Origin: Circinella minor
Taxonomy: Eukaryota > Mucoromycota > Mucoromycetes > Mucorales > Lichtheimiaceae
Length of the DNA stretch: 41,969 nucleotides
NCBI GenBank assembly: GCA_016758965.1
Contig: JAEPRB010000106.1
Span: 90,001 to 131,969, forward strand
Direction of reading: 5' to 3'
Below, in pieces: positions 23,820 to 35,415 of this stretch (position 1 is its first letter; every line of letters starts with the position of its first letter). A model generated the notes under the pieces. The model had not been told where the DNA came from and did no database searches. It saw nothing but the letters and a program-made list of their open reading frames with translations. The position numbers and the translations under genes were made by a program.

Positions 23820-26616
23820 CTAAATCTTTGGACGGAAAAGTTGACGTTCTTCAAATGGAATAGGTACAATCATTAAATCACGAAGACGTTCTATTTGTTC
23901 TTTACTCAATCCACATATATTTTGAATATATCCTTCAGCAGATCCATACTTTTCTTTTAAGCAGCGAATTGTTTCACGCATAGCCATGTAAGGTGCAGAC
24001 ATGACCATACGCATGTCTTTTAGTGTAACACCCAACATGTCAGCTTTGGCTTGTAACTCACTTTCCGCTTCTAAAAATATATATATATATATATAAAAAG
24101 AACAAGAAAAGATAGTTTAATAAAAAAAAATTTACAATTGTAACAATTGAATCCCACACAACATAATAAGAATTGGAAAGTTTATATATTTATACATTAC
24201 CCCAATAACCAAGATTACTCATAGCATATTCTTGAGCAATAATTTCATCATCTACACCACACAAACTAAGTAACAACATGATGAAAACACCAGTACGATC
24301 CTTTCCAGCAGTACAATGAATAATCAATGATTGAGTGGATTCACGAGAATGATTTTCAATCATATGTAAAAAGATCTTTCTAAATTGAGGTCCACCCTTT
24401 TCCATAATGATTGTATATACTATATATAAAAAGTGAATAAATAAACATTGTTATGCTTAATTTTTTTTTTATCTTATCCACTGATCTATTTTTTTTTTTT
24501 TTTTACCTTTAGGAAATCCAGTAGCACCTTCAAAATAACCTTGCCAACGAGTTGCTAAGGCAGCAGGAGAATAATCATCCTTACTGAATACAGCAGATGG
24601 ATAACGTGTCAATCCAGGAATTTCACTGAACCAAAAAAAAAAAAAAAAAAAATGGATAATTTAAATGAGTTCATGTTTTTCCAATTCCTGACAAAACATG
24701 GTAAAAATAATAATAGTAATACGACTTGGTGTTTATTTTTTTTTATTATTATGTATACTTACGGCATAACACCTTGTCGTTCCAATTCTGGATCAGAGCG
24801 GAAATCAAATGCAGCAACCACATTCAATTGTTTTAAAACATCTTTACCCTTTTGTGTCACATTCACCAAACTAAAAATAAAAAAAATTATTGTTAATCCA
24901 TCAAAAAAAAAAAAAAATCAAGAACATATTAAAGTGTATAAGAGAGGAGAAAAGAGAGATTGCTTGTTGAACATTTATTTATTTTTTTTATAAAAAAACA
25001 GAAAAAAACTTACTGGCCGCATCGGAACACGAAACGTTCCCGAATATAACCACTTCCATCGCGCACGGGCCACCCGCCAATATCTCGAAAGTTCTTAACG
25101 CCTTGAACATCAATCCAACGAGGGATACATAGACTCACACTTTGACCCATGGCTCGTGCTATTAAATTTATATATTTTAAATGTTATTTAAATCATATAC
25201 ATATCCTTAAAATTCCCCTTTTTTTTTTCTTCAATTCAATGTTCTTTATTTCTATTTGAGATATATATATATCCCTATACAATCAAAATACCTTTTTCAA
25301 ATGCATTCTTTTCATGTTCAGCAAAATATTCCAATATAGCATCAACAATTTCTTCATATTGTCCAATATAATTATGGTTTGCACCAGGAATAAGCTTTAA
25401 TGTATGATTGGCAATAAGATTTGAAAACATGGCTGCATTATAAACAGGTACAATCTGCATTATATTCATATATATATATATATATATATAGATTAGTCAA
25501 AAAAAAAAAAAGAGTGCAAGGATAATAAAAAAAAAATTCATTTATTCACCTCATCATTAGTGCCATGACATGTAAGAACACATGTAGTCTTGGGCATACG
25601 TTTGACTATATTATACATTTGTTATTTTAGTCAAGAAAAAAAAAAACAATCATATAATTTGATCAATAAAACAGTCTTTTTTTTATACCATGTGAATTAT
25701 CCCAAGTAATGAACTTTTCTACATCTTTTCTAGTTACTTTAATAGTAATAAAAGAATCACGTCGTCTGACTTTCCAATCAAAGTACCCCTAAGTTTTTTT
25801 TTTTTTTTTATGAAATATTTAGCATAAAAAGTTGTCAATTTTAAATTAGTTTTTTTTTTTTTACCTGACGATCTAAAGCTTCACCAATTTCAGGACGATT
25901 TTTATAAATTTGATTATCATTCATTTTATAACGTCCTGATACGTTGACGAAATGAGGCAATGGTTTTTCACAAACAGTTGCATATTTAAATCCTGCTGTT
26001 GAACCTATCAAAAATAAATAAATAAATAAATTCAATAAAAGTTGATACATGGATAAGGTTTTTATTATTATTTTCATACCTCGAGAATGACCCACAATAG
26101 CAAAAATCTCATAACCTTGCTGTTCAAAATATTTAGCTACAGTATCATAATCTTCTGTATCTTCCTGTAAAATATTAAATTATATATTTATATAGATATA
26201 GAGCAAAGTGAGGAGTTAGAGTTTTAAAATTAATTAACCCAACAGTACCAATATAAGTTGTTGCATATTAAGGAAAAAAAAACGATAACATTACTGCAAT
26301 ATTAGCATAACCAGCTTGACCCGTACTATCCCCATTACCACGGAAATCAAATCGAAAGTTAGTATAAGGTAACTTTTGTGAAAGTAATTTTTGGTATAAA
26401 TAGTTCTTGTGACCTAAAGAAAAAAAAATAATAATAATTGAAATAGTTTACATTAATATAAATTCCAGGAACCAAAAAAGTTGTTTATTTACCTAAAACT
26501 CCATGACCAATTAAAACCAATCGAGGACGTTCACGATTAGGGTCCATTTCGTCCCTTTTTTCTAAAATACCAACAATGGTTTCACCACGATCGTTTTGAA
26601 TTGAAATAGAAGTCAT
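23820..26616 (-). CDS. Fused alpha/beta-hydrolase and protein tyrosine phosphatase
   Basis: Twelve exons: 26616-26493, 26413-26295, 26164-26080, 26004-25865, 25788-25689, 25605-25550, 25454-25292, 25158-25014, 24870-24763, 24625-24507, 24419-24201 and 24070-23820. They total 1629 nt, 542 aa, with every split codon restoring a sensible residue. Residues 1-260 form a serine hydrolase: HG oxyanion motif (GHGVLGHKNY), nucleophile elbow GHSRG (Ser108), probable Asp207 (HGTNDE) and His235 (GANHNYIG). Residues 263-542 form a tyrosine-phosphatase domain of the Y_phosphatase3/MptpB-like type: NFRDIGGWPVRDG, FDFRSDPELERQG, and P-loop HCTAGKDRTG with Cys422 and Arg428 (HCX5R). Both active sites look intact. 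No stop or terminator separates the halves; the joining intron (25291-25159) has a normal donor and acceptor, although the Met in exon 8 (MGQSVSLC) could start a separate protein. No signal peptide is seen, so it is probably cytosolic. Substrates are unknown. Confidence 0.85.
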
Positions 26617-27376
26617 AGTTTTTTTTTTTTTTTTTTTTTTTCAAAGAGGGAAAAAGAAAGAAAAAGAAAAGAAACTACTAAAAAAGAAGCATTCCGAATT
26701 AGGGAAGAAAATAAAATTATTTAGCGGCGACTTTTTTGAAAAGCTAAAAAAATCTGTCAACTTTTTTGTAATAATTAAATACTCATTACAAATCATAACC
26801 AAGTGTTCTCTCACCTTAAGTAATATGCCTTTATTTTAGTCTAGAAATATGAATTATTTTATCGGGTAAAAAAAAAAATTACTATCACTTTTATATCTTC
26901 ACTTTTTTTTTATAAAAAAAAGTCGTTTCCATATTGAATTATAGTTTTTATCAATAATTATAAGGTCCAAATACTTATATAGCATGGGAATTCCCATGAC
27001 AAATGTTTTCTTCTATCTTTTGTAGTAATATATAGGTTCTTTTTTTTTGTTTTACTTTTAGTATATTAAGAAACTCTAAAGTGTTCTTATTTTAATATCT
27101 TTTCATTCTTTTTGTTTCTTGTGTTATAAAAAAACCGGAAAGCATATACAACTTTTTTTTCTTCATTTTGTACAAAATAATGTGTGTGTGTGTGTGTGTG
27201 TGTGTTATAGTGGGGAGAAAGAGGTCAGTGGGAGTGTCATTTTTTTAAGGGGGTGTGTGTAAAAATATAATGTGTTGAGAGAGAAGTGAAGTAAAGTTTT
27301 TTTGAAAAAAAAAGTGCGAGAGAAGGGTTTAGAAAAGAGAAAAATGAAAAACAAAAGGGAATTATATAAATTTTCT
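26617..27376. other. Intergenic region: hydrolase-phosphatase promoter and TOM40 3' flank
   Basis: T- and A-rich DNA. It begins with a 22-nt T run just upstream of the hydrolase-phosphatase ATG and contains a TG microsatellite (27181-27205). Open frames beyond the TOM40 stop (27205-27376) are read-through of the last intron and 3' flank, not coding. Confidence 0.6.
27181..27205. repeat. TG dinucleotide microsatellite
   Basis: About twelve TG units in the 3' flank of TOM40. Confidence 0.9.
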
Positions 27377-28946
27377 CTAAGCAGATAACATAATACCAAC
27401 ACCAAACTTGCTCTGACCCTATAATAATAATAATATCTTTTAGTATATCTGTAATTTTTATATAGATTATCACAAAATAATAATAATTTTTTTTTTTTTA
27501 CCTTCATATGATCCAAATCACCACTAATCAAGAATGAGAAACCAGGAGCCATCTTTTCTTCCAATACAGCAGATACACGACCCGTGGTATCAATTTGACC
27601 ACGGAAAGTAGCTTGTCTGAAATCAAACTTACCACCAACAGTAGCAACAGCTTCTCTTCGTTGACCTTGTACAAGAGCATTAATTTCAACACCAAAATCA
27701 ACCTTTTCATTGATACGTTGATAATAAGAAGCTTGAATGGCACCAAGACCTTGGAATTGTGCTGTTGCAATGAAATCCTTTCCAGTGTATTTACCAACAA
27801 GAGACATGGCAGTTTCTTCCATATCAGGAGTAGGACGTTGCAAAACAAGTTCAGAACCGAGAGCCAATTTAGGTGTTACCGATTGCAAATAAGAAGCAAC
27901 GTAAAGACCAGTGAATTCCATAGGGTTAGGGTTCATGGCCTTCAAGTTAATACTGAAATCGGTACCGTTATAATCGTGTTCAACTTGAAGCATAGAATGA
28001 CCAGGCATATGTGTCATCTATCATTATATATATATATATATTAGTATCATAGATACATGTATTTTCTTTCTTTGTATTCCTCCCCCCTTCATCAACAACG
28101 GGCATCCCCCTCCCTTCTTTTTGCATAAAATAAATAATATATATTTTTACCTGAGCAACAACCTTGGTCAAAGATTTCATTGACCACATATGTCGAACAA
28201 CAGCATTCAAGTTGGTATCATTATCCATTGTACCTTGAGCCATGGTCTATAAAATAAAAATAAAAAAAATACCCCCTATTAATTATGTATTTCTCTTTTC
28301 TTTTTTTTTTTACTCTTATCTAAATTTCTTGTTATTATTATGATATATATATATATATATATATATTAAAAAAAAGAACATTGCAAGATATTTTACTCTT
28401 TCAGTCATATAACCCGACATAAAGTTGTACATTGGTGGCATAACTTGCGATCCAAGCGAGAATTGATGTTGAACATGGAAATGAGGTGACAATTCCTTAA
28501 TAATGTTTGCTTGTGCACCATCGAAAAGGAAGTTTGTGACAAAGGTTTCTATATTTTTATTTTATATATTTATTATTATTTTTCCCAAAAAAAACCGGGT
28601 GGGGTCGTTTTCGTTCGTTCGTTCGTTCGCTTTTTTTTATTTTTATTTTTTATTTTTGAAGTTTTCTGTTTTTTTTTTTTTATTTTTTACGCGAATACGC
28701 GTAAATATGTATTCATATATTACCTTTGACTTCACCGTGCAATCGTTCAAATTTACCTGGGTTAGGTAAACCGAGACGATTCTTATGGTAAGAGAACCAC
28801 TGTGGCCAATGCAAAGGGTTATAAGGTGATCCAGTAGGTGTTTGATCCTTTTGTGAAAAACCACCTAAAGGTGAATAAAAACCTGCAGGTGGTGTACCAA
28901 GGTTTTGTGGTGGTGGTGCTGGTGGTGTTGCTGTAGGAGTGGCCAT
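27377..28946 (-). CDS. TOM40: Tom40, pore-forming subunit of the mitochondrial outer-membrane translocase
   Basis: Five exons: 28946-28724, 28548-28397, 28246-28151, 28017-27502 and 27418-27377. They total 1029 nt, 342 aa, close to fungal Tom40 length. The start is the ATG opening MATPTATPPAPPP. A Pro-rich N-terminus is followed by the conserved NPGKFERLHGEVK segment, then the Porin_3 beta-barrel (FVTNFLFDGAQANIIKELSP; FSLGSQ; NPMEFTGLYVASYLQSVTPK; GSELVLQRP). The last beta strand, KFGVGIML in exon 5, fits the beta-signal pattern (polar-x-Gly-x-x-hydrophobic-x-hydrophobic) read by the sorting machinery. Tom40 forms the entry channel for nearly all nuclear-encoded mitochondrial proteins and is essential in fungi. 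The last exon is only 42 nt and carries the beta-signal. PEX7 lies divergently upstream. Confidence 0.95.
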
Positions 28947-29958
28947 TGGTTTTATATATAAATATTATATTATATTATAATAATAAAAAAAAAAACAATA
29001 ATAATAAAAAAATCTAAAAATGTTGTTGTCCGTTTTTTTAAAGGCTTGGTTTATTTTTTTTCAAAATATAATAGGGCACTTTCAAGCCCGAGATCTTTTT
29101 TCCTCTTTTTTTTCCCTTCTTTCTACCTATTTTTTTTCATTCCCGACAAGAAAATTTTGACTACTTTTTCCGTGACATCACTCATATTAGTTCTATTATG
29201 TTTATAGTAAGAAATAGCGTCCTATAGTAGCCTAAGCTTTAAATACATAACATAAAAAGAAAAAGAACACTAAAGTGTTGCTTAGATAGTTTCTATGGTA
29301 ACATATATATATATATATATTATGAAAGGAATTGTTAGTGTATATGTGTATAAAGTCGGCTGGTACTTTGGATAACGCATATATTTCAATTACATAAGGA
29401 AAAGCAATTAGCCGATTTTGTTTAATAGAAAAATTAAAAACCTATAATAATAAAGGTATAAGGCCGGTTTTTTTTTTCTTTAAAACAGGTATGTATAGAT
29501 AAAAGACATAGATCTACTTCAATTATTTCAATAGAAGAAATTTTACTTCAGCATAAGTTCCCTACATAATTCTTCAAGGACCGTGCCCACAACAACAAAG
29601 ACTGCAAGGGTTGATCTATTCTTTATGATAATATAACGTAATAAAATCGTATACAATAGAGAACAAACTATATATCGATTGAAAACCAAGCTTCTTTTTT
29701 TTTTTTGTTGAAAAAATTATAATTGGTGAAGAAAGAAATGTGTGTGTGGGTTAACAAGTTGCATAAAAAAAGTTGTGTCAGCAATAATCATGAAAAAAAG
29801 CCGGACGGCCAGTCAAAAATGTGATGAGTTTAAGTTTTCCTTTTTCGATATTTTTTTATTTCTTTTTTGCTCTTTGCACTTATTCCCTTCCTCCCACACT
29901 CTTTTAAAACATATAATATATAAACAGTGAAAACAAACAAATAAACACACTTTTACAT

Positions 29959-29999
<41 letters not shown>

Positions 30000-30017
30000 A
30001 AGGAAAAAAGACATATT
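28947..30017. promoter_or_regulatory. Divergent intergenic region between TOM40 and PEX7
   Basis: A 1.07-kb AT-rich region between two ATGs pointing away from each other, so it holds both promoters. It has TA repeats (about 29304-29320) and an AC repeat running into an AT repeat (29961-29998) directly before the PEX7 start. No conserved regulatory site could be named. The open frame at 29742-29930 is not convincing. Confidence 0.6.
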
Positions 30018-31448
30018 ATGTTTGTAAAATTTAGAACTGAAGGATATAATGGTTATTCGGTAATTGGCATTCTGTTTATTATTTTTTTTTATTTCTTATA
30101 TATTATATTTATCATTATGAATATCAATGACTAAAAACGGAGTTCTTGTAACGCTATTGTATTATGTATATGTGTGGGGTTGAATTCCCTTTTTTTTTTA
30201 TATCGCGTTTTTAAAATATAGGTACAATGGAGTCCGTTTTTTGAAAATAAACTAGCAGTAGCAACAGCATCCAATTTTGGTCTTGTTGGTAATGGACGGT
30301 TATGGTTAATGGCAGTGGGGGGACCTGAAGGTTTAGTAACAGAGCGAGTGTAAGTTTGTATATTATATTATATCTTCTGAATATATATATATATATATAG
30401 AAATATCTCATGGAATACTTTTATAAATATTATCATTTAAATAGATATGATACACAAGATGGTCTTTTTGATTTGGCTTGGAGTGAAGTGAATGAAAATC
30501 AATTGGTTACGTCAAGTGGTGATGGTTCCATTAAAATGTGGGATGTCACTCTTTCTGTAAGTAGTATATTATTTTTTTTTTTTTTTTTGGTTTTGGGATT
30601 ATATTGGGGTTTTATATCTGAATATATTGTTGGGTGGATTATTTTATAGGATTTTCCAATTCAAAATTGGCAAGAACATCAACGTGAAGTATTTTCAGTA
30701 GAATGGAATTATATTACCAAAGATGTTTTTTCAAGTGGATCTTGGGATCATACTGTTAAAATTGTAAGTTTTTTTTATGCATGTGAAAATTTGGGAATTT
30801 TTTTTAAAAAAAACAATATATAATATCCCCGCAAAAAAAAAATCAATGATTTCCAATACTCATCTTCTTTTTACACTTATGTGTATATAGTGGAATCCAC
30901 AAGCACCAAGATCAATTCAAACGTATACCGAACATACACATTGTGTTTATAGTACAGCATGGTCACCACGTAATCCAACCTTATTAATGTCTGGTAGTGG
31001 TGATCAAACCGTTAAATTATGGGATTTGAAGTCTCCACGATCTGCACAAACTATTCGAGCTCACCAAAATGAAATTTTATCCGTTGATTGGAATAAATAT
31101 CAGGATCAAATGATTGCAACTGGATCCGTCGATCGTACAGTAAAAATTTGGGATCTTCGTCGTCCTGATCGAGAAGTAGTTTGTTTGGCTGGACATGAGT
31201 ATGCCGTACGACGTGTGAAATTTTCACCTCATCGACCTAATATTTTGGCTAGTGCTGGATATGATATGAGTGTGCGATTTTGGGATACATCCGCGCCTCC
31301 AGGAAATAATTTAATTGAAGTGACTGATGCACATACTGAATTTGTTCTTGGATTGGATTTTAATTTGTATATACAAGGACAAGTAGCTACGTGTGCTTGG
31401 GATGAAAATATTCATGTGTTTATGCCTCCCTCGCTTATCCAACGATAG
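30018..31448 (+). CDS. PEX7: Pex7, WD40 receptor for PTS2 peroxisomal proteins
   Basis: Five exons: 30018-30059, 30222-30349, 30445-30556, 30650-30763 and 30891-31448. They total 954 nt, 317 aa, the usual Pex7 size. The first exon is 14 codons and starts at [14 protein letters not shown], matching the short conserved N-terminus; exon 2 continues with [22 protein letters not shown] repeats are visible by their GH/SWD-type ends: IKMWD, VKLWD, VKIWD and VRFWD, with [12 protein letters not shown] and [13 protein letters not shown] typical of Pex7. In the cell Pex7 binds the N-terminal PTS2 signal of matrix enzymes (such as thiolase) in the cytosol and, with a co-receptor, carries them to the peroxisome. 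All repeats look intact. Confidence 0.95.
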
Positions 31449-31869
31449 ATTTTTTTCCCCCTTCCCCGCCCGTTTATATTTTTATTATTCATTCACCCTT
31501 TTATTTTCCTTTTTTTTTTTTTTTTGTCGTTGTAATTTTCTTTCTCATTGTTTGTGTACAGTCTTTCTTTTTTTTTTTTTTTTCTTTCTTTCTATTACAA
31601 CACACACGCACGCACACATTCTTCTGTTTTCACGCGTTTTTCTTTCTTTTTTTTTTTTTTTAATATCAAAAAACAATGATGAATTGTATACCAATTTTTA
31701 AATAGCCTGATTTAATCGATCTAATGCCTTATCAATTGTTTTTCTAATTTACGATAAAAATGATAGAATAGATTTGTTATGTTAATGTATTTTTTTTTTT
31801 TTTTTGATATGACATAAAAAAAAAAAAAGATCATAGTTACAAGAGAAGAAAGTGTATTCTATTTGTTTC
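31449..31869. other. Convergent 3' region between PEX7 and the BORCS6-like gene
   Basis: Pyrimidine-rich just after the PEX7 stop, with several T runs, then AT-rich. The frame at 31393-31701 is poly-Phe low complexity. It contains the 3' flanks of both genes and nothing else recognisable. Confidence 0.6.
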
Positions 31870-32247
31870 TTACATTTGTTTAGCCATGATATGCAGCTGC
31901 GCAAGGTCTTTATCAAGTTCATCACATTCTGTTATAAGTTGTACTGTTTTTCCTGTACAAGTATCAACTTGGTCTGATAATCGTTGTACTGATTCTTTAT
32001 AAACATTACACGATTCTACTGTTGAGTTGGACATCTTTTTATACAAACAGCATCATTCATTAGTAAACGCTTTAGTTTTTTTTTTTTTTTCTTTCAAAAA
32101 AAAAAAAAGTACATTTACTTGTTTCATTTCAGTTTGTAAACGAAGAACTACTTGAGTCAAATTCTTGGATAGTTCTGCAGCACGTGTTTCAAGTGATTGG
32201 TATAACTCAATGTCAAGAACTGCTCCTTCTGATGTTGAATCTTCCAT
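31870..32247 (-). CDS. BORCS6-like (DUF2365) small coiled-coil protein
   Basis: Two exons, 32247-32119 and 32034-31870, total 294 nt and encode 97 aa. The donor is GTAAAT, the acceptor AAAAAG, and the junction is phase 0. The start is the ATG of MEDSTSEG; the open frame upstream is T-tract noise. The protein is nearly all helical and coiled-coil-like: LETRAAELSKNLTQVVLRLQ, then RLSDQVDTCTGKTVQL and ITECDELDKDLAQLHIMAKQ. The pattern of two helices with an ECDEL block before the end resembles the conserved core of BORCS6/lyspersin, a subunit of the BORC complex that positions lysosomes through Arl8 in animals and has fungal relatives. The match is from memory of the family pattern, so other BLOC-1/BORC-like small coiled-coil subunits are possible. 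No membrane segment is present. Confidence 0.65.
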
Positions 32248-33999
32248 TGCTGTTGGTATAAAAAGAAAAAAAAATTTTAAGATAGAGCTGGTTTGCTCGA
32301 GTGACACCGAAAAAGCAAAATAAATTGTGTTTGAGTGATCAAAAAAAAAAAGGGGGGGATTTGCTACGGACACCCCCCCTAGAAATATATTATATTAGGT
32401 AATTTCAATGGCACACAACAATGTGATATAATTACCTCATATCCAGCTATTTATACACTATCTATACAGTTACTATCGTTATATAACTTAAAAACGTTTA
32501 TAAAACTTATATTTGCAGTTCAACTTTTTATAATAACAGTTATCTTTTCTCGACCCTATATCGTTATTTACACAAGTGGGAGTTATAATAGTCCTTATAA
32601 AGACAAAACAAACAACGAGTTTTTATTGTATCTTCTTAAGCATTATCAGCAACTTAAGAGCGTAGTAAAGATACTATATAATGTGGACTTATGACTTTTT
32701 TTTTGATGATTAAGTAATACGTACAATAAAAATCATAACATATAACTCGTTTAATATAGATAGAGCCTATATTGAAAAGTATAAAAATAAATAAACATTT
32801 CTATCCAATACATTTATTCATTCTTTTTCTTTCTTACTTTCTTTTTTATGTAATACGTATTTCTATTTGTTTGTTCATGTTGAATATAATACAGTAGGAA
32901 CTCAGACATCATATAGAGTAGAACACGACCAAATTACATGACAGAATCACAAACACAGCATTTTGAAAAGGCTGTTTATATTAAAAACCATTGACTTGGT
33001 TCTACTCTAGTGTTTTTTATGTAGGCCTATGAGGAAAAAAAAAGTTGATATAGTGATAAAGAATGAGCTTCCAACTTTTATATTACCCTAGTTATACCTA
33101 TCCCCCCACTATTAAAAATCTCAAAAGACATACCACTATAAAACCTTTCTACTTTTGGTTCTCACACTGATCGATATAGACTGTATGACTTTTCCTTTTT
33201 CTATGTGTCCAGTCCACTACTAGTACTAATAATAGTATAATAGGCTCGATATGTTTAGTGTTGTTATTGTTCTCGAATAATAATAATTTACGCTAGATAC
33301 CGCTGCCACCAATGAATAATCTGCATAAAGTTAAAAAGTACGGGGCATTAAAAAAAAGAAGAAGACAATTTTCTTTAATAAAAACAAAATAGACTTGTAA
33401 AAATGACATTTTGTGTTAACTCAAGATTAGGGCATGACACTCCATTACCATGACAATAGTTGCCCAACAACATTCCTCTTTGCTTTATTAACAAGCACGC
33501 TTTTTCTTTACGATGCTCATAGTAGTATGTCATATAAAAAATTATTCAAGAATGGGAAGAATTTAAAAAGCTCACATGTTCCAAAATCAGAGCGCTTCCA
33601 ACGTGTTGGCGAGACAATAGAGTTTTTTTTTCCTTTGTTCTGCTCCTTCTACTTATTTTATTCATCTTTTTTTTATTTTATTCACGTAAATGTGAATAGT
33701 TCTTCCCTTTTTTTTTTTACTGTAATCCCTGGTAAGAATTTGGCTTGTTTTCTTAATATCATAGAATAAGAAATACGGCTCATTTTTTTAAAGGTTACTT
33801 TCTTTTAACAAGTTAAATTTTAAGGGAGTTTTTGCTTTTAAAACACTTTGAATTTTTGACAGTCTTTTTTCTTCATGTACTTATTATATTATTATAAAAA
33901 TTGGTTATATATACTAATAATGAAGATCCTAAACGACGGTTAAAGTGGTTAAAGGGAAGTATTTTATTATTTTTCTGCTTCGATTTCAACGTGAAATAA
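32248..33999. other. Gene-free AT-rich DNA
   Basis: No supported gene. TACGTA occurs at 32718 and 32854. The interval 33360-33770 has weakly protein-like frames on both strands (for example plus 33434-33769 and an opposite frame near 33365-33520). They overlap, lack clear splice borders and cannot both be real, so neither is called. Confidence 0.5.
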
Positions 34000-34023
34000 T
34001 AAAAATATTAATAAAATGTATGT

Positions 34024-35218
34024 TTATGGTGCTTGTTGGTCATGGTGCTTTGACAAGACATGAAGATACAACTCCTTGTGTCTGAATACTGGTGGATTTC
34101 TCAATCCTCTGTTGCTCTGGGCTGGTGGAGTTACACGTTTAATTTAAATGTTGTCTGTTTTGATGCATTACCTAAGAGTACCTCCACTCGCTAGAAAGCC
34201 TTTTTTTTTAATCTACGCGGTTAAACATAGAGGTAGTGAAGCGTTCAATGTGTGATTGAAGTACTTCGCATAAATGTATAAAATAAAGAAGAAATAATAT
34301 ACTATATAATTGTATTTGAATAATAAATTGTATGAAATAGAATAGAAATATGGGTTGTGGGAGTTCTTATATTCAGGAATATTATGTCTGAATCCACAAA
34401 AGAGAAATCTTATGATGACTTTAAGAGGTTTTATACTCAAAGAAAACTATTGTCAGGTCAATTATTTGATTGTTAAAAGACTAAAAGATTTAAAGGTAAA
34501 GATATAGAACTGAAGAAAGAAATAGTTTAGGGGTATTTATACTATTTAGCAATGCCAGAAAAGTGGCATTGCTTTACCAGAAAAGTGGCATTGGATAAGC
34601 CAATAAGATCACGTAATAAGGCTGTTTGTAACACTGTAATAATAATAATAATAATGATATAGTAACGACAATAGTATTGATACAAATGTTTTTAATTTTG
34701 GTACGTTACAGTAGATATGACACCAGCTTTGTTAGTAGGCGTATCAGACTGCAGCTTTGCATCGGGAGAAATGTAGATGGTATAGGGGAGGGCGTAAGTA
34801 GTTGGTATACTCATTTTTCAAAGAGATTCTTGATAGATGTGTGGTCACTTGGTTGATGAAAAGATCTGTTGTTTTTTCTGTAGGTTTATTTGATTTTTAT
34901 AAACTTTTTTTTTTCAGTATTTCGGATGATGGGGCATATCTTATTATTATTATTATTATTACTGGTCTCTAAAATAGACTGTGGCTTTTCTTTGTAACGT
35001 ATATATACTAATGTTTACACTATTGGTTTTTTAGGTTATGAAAAATCGATGCCGCGCAATGCGCAAGATATCATGACCAGGTCAAGAACTTTGTATTTAT
35101 CAAGGTTGCTGTGTCCTATCATAAACCTACTCTTTCTATCTTCGAATAGTAAAAAGGGTCGATGATTCATGTAGGCATCGGGGAGATTGAGTCCTGACCC
35201 AATTCCACCTCCACATCG
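34024..35218 (-). pseudogene. Three coding-like remnants, probably one decayed mobile element or gene
   Basis: Three minus-strand stretches have protein-like composition inside otherwise stop-rich DNA. 35218-35036 (60 codons, from RCGGGIGSGLNLPDAYMNHR through KYKVLDLVMISCALRGIDFS to a stop); 34814-34692 (40 codons from an ATG, with TYALPYTIYISPDAKLQSDT, then a stop); and 34138-34024 (RVTPPAQSNRGLRNPPVFRH and on to a stop). They point the same way, but each ends in a stop and I find no donors joining them. I do not recognise the family. A 127-bp repeated sequence lies just upstream (35289-35415), which would suit the edge of a dispersed element. Confidence 0.4.
34549..34572. repeat. Perfect 9-bp hairpin with adjacent tandem copy
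   Basis: GCAATGCCA, a six-base spacer GAAAAG, then TGGCATTGC. The unit CCAGAAAAGTGGCATTG is repeated immediately downstream (34578-34594), giving two near-identical copies. It lies between two coding-like remnants and may be a terminal or internal structure of a decayed element. Confidence 0.8.
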
Positions 35219-35288
35219 CTAGTGACTTGTCCACGTAACTTTTTTTAAAAAAAAACTTTTATAATTTTTCGGTTTTTCTAGTTATTTA

Positions 35289-35415
35289 AAAATAAATAAA
35301 AGAACAATAGAATCAAATATTTTAGCATACTTACTCCTCTATATTTGTTTGGCTACGTAGTTAAGCTACGTAGAACTTTAAAGATAATCAGCAAAATAGA
35401 AATACTGTAACCTTT
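35289..35415. repeat. 127-bp repeated sequence, copy 1
   Basis: Identical by eye to 41843-41969, same orientation. It contains two CTACGTAG palindromes five bases apart (35353-35373). Flanking sequence upstream differs between copies, so the left border is real; the right border of copy 2 is cut by the window end, so the repeat may be longer there. Confidence 0.95.

Noticed and set aside
27237..27473. Minus-strand frame across the TOM40 3' flank
   Set aside because: Reads out of frame through the last exon and AT-rich flank; the spliced exon 5 ends properly at 27377.
33365..33769. Overlapping protein-like frames on both strands
   Set aside because: Mutually exclusive, no clear splice sites, no recognisable motif; too uncertain to call.
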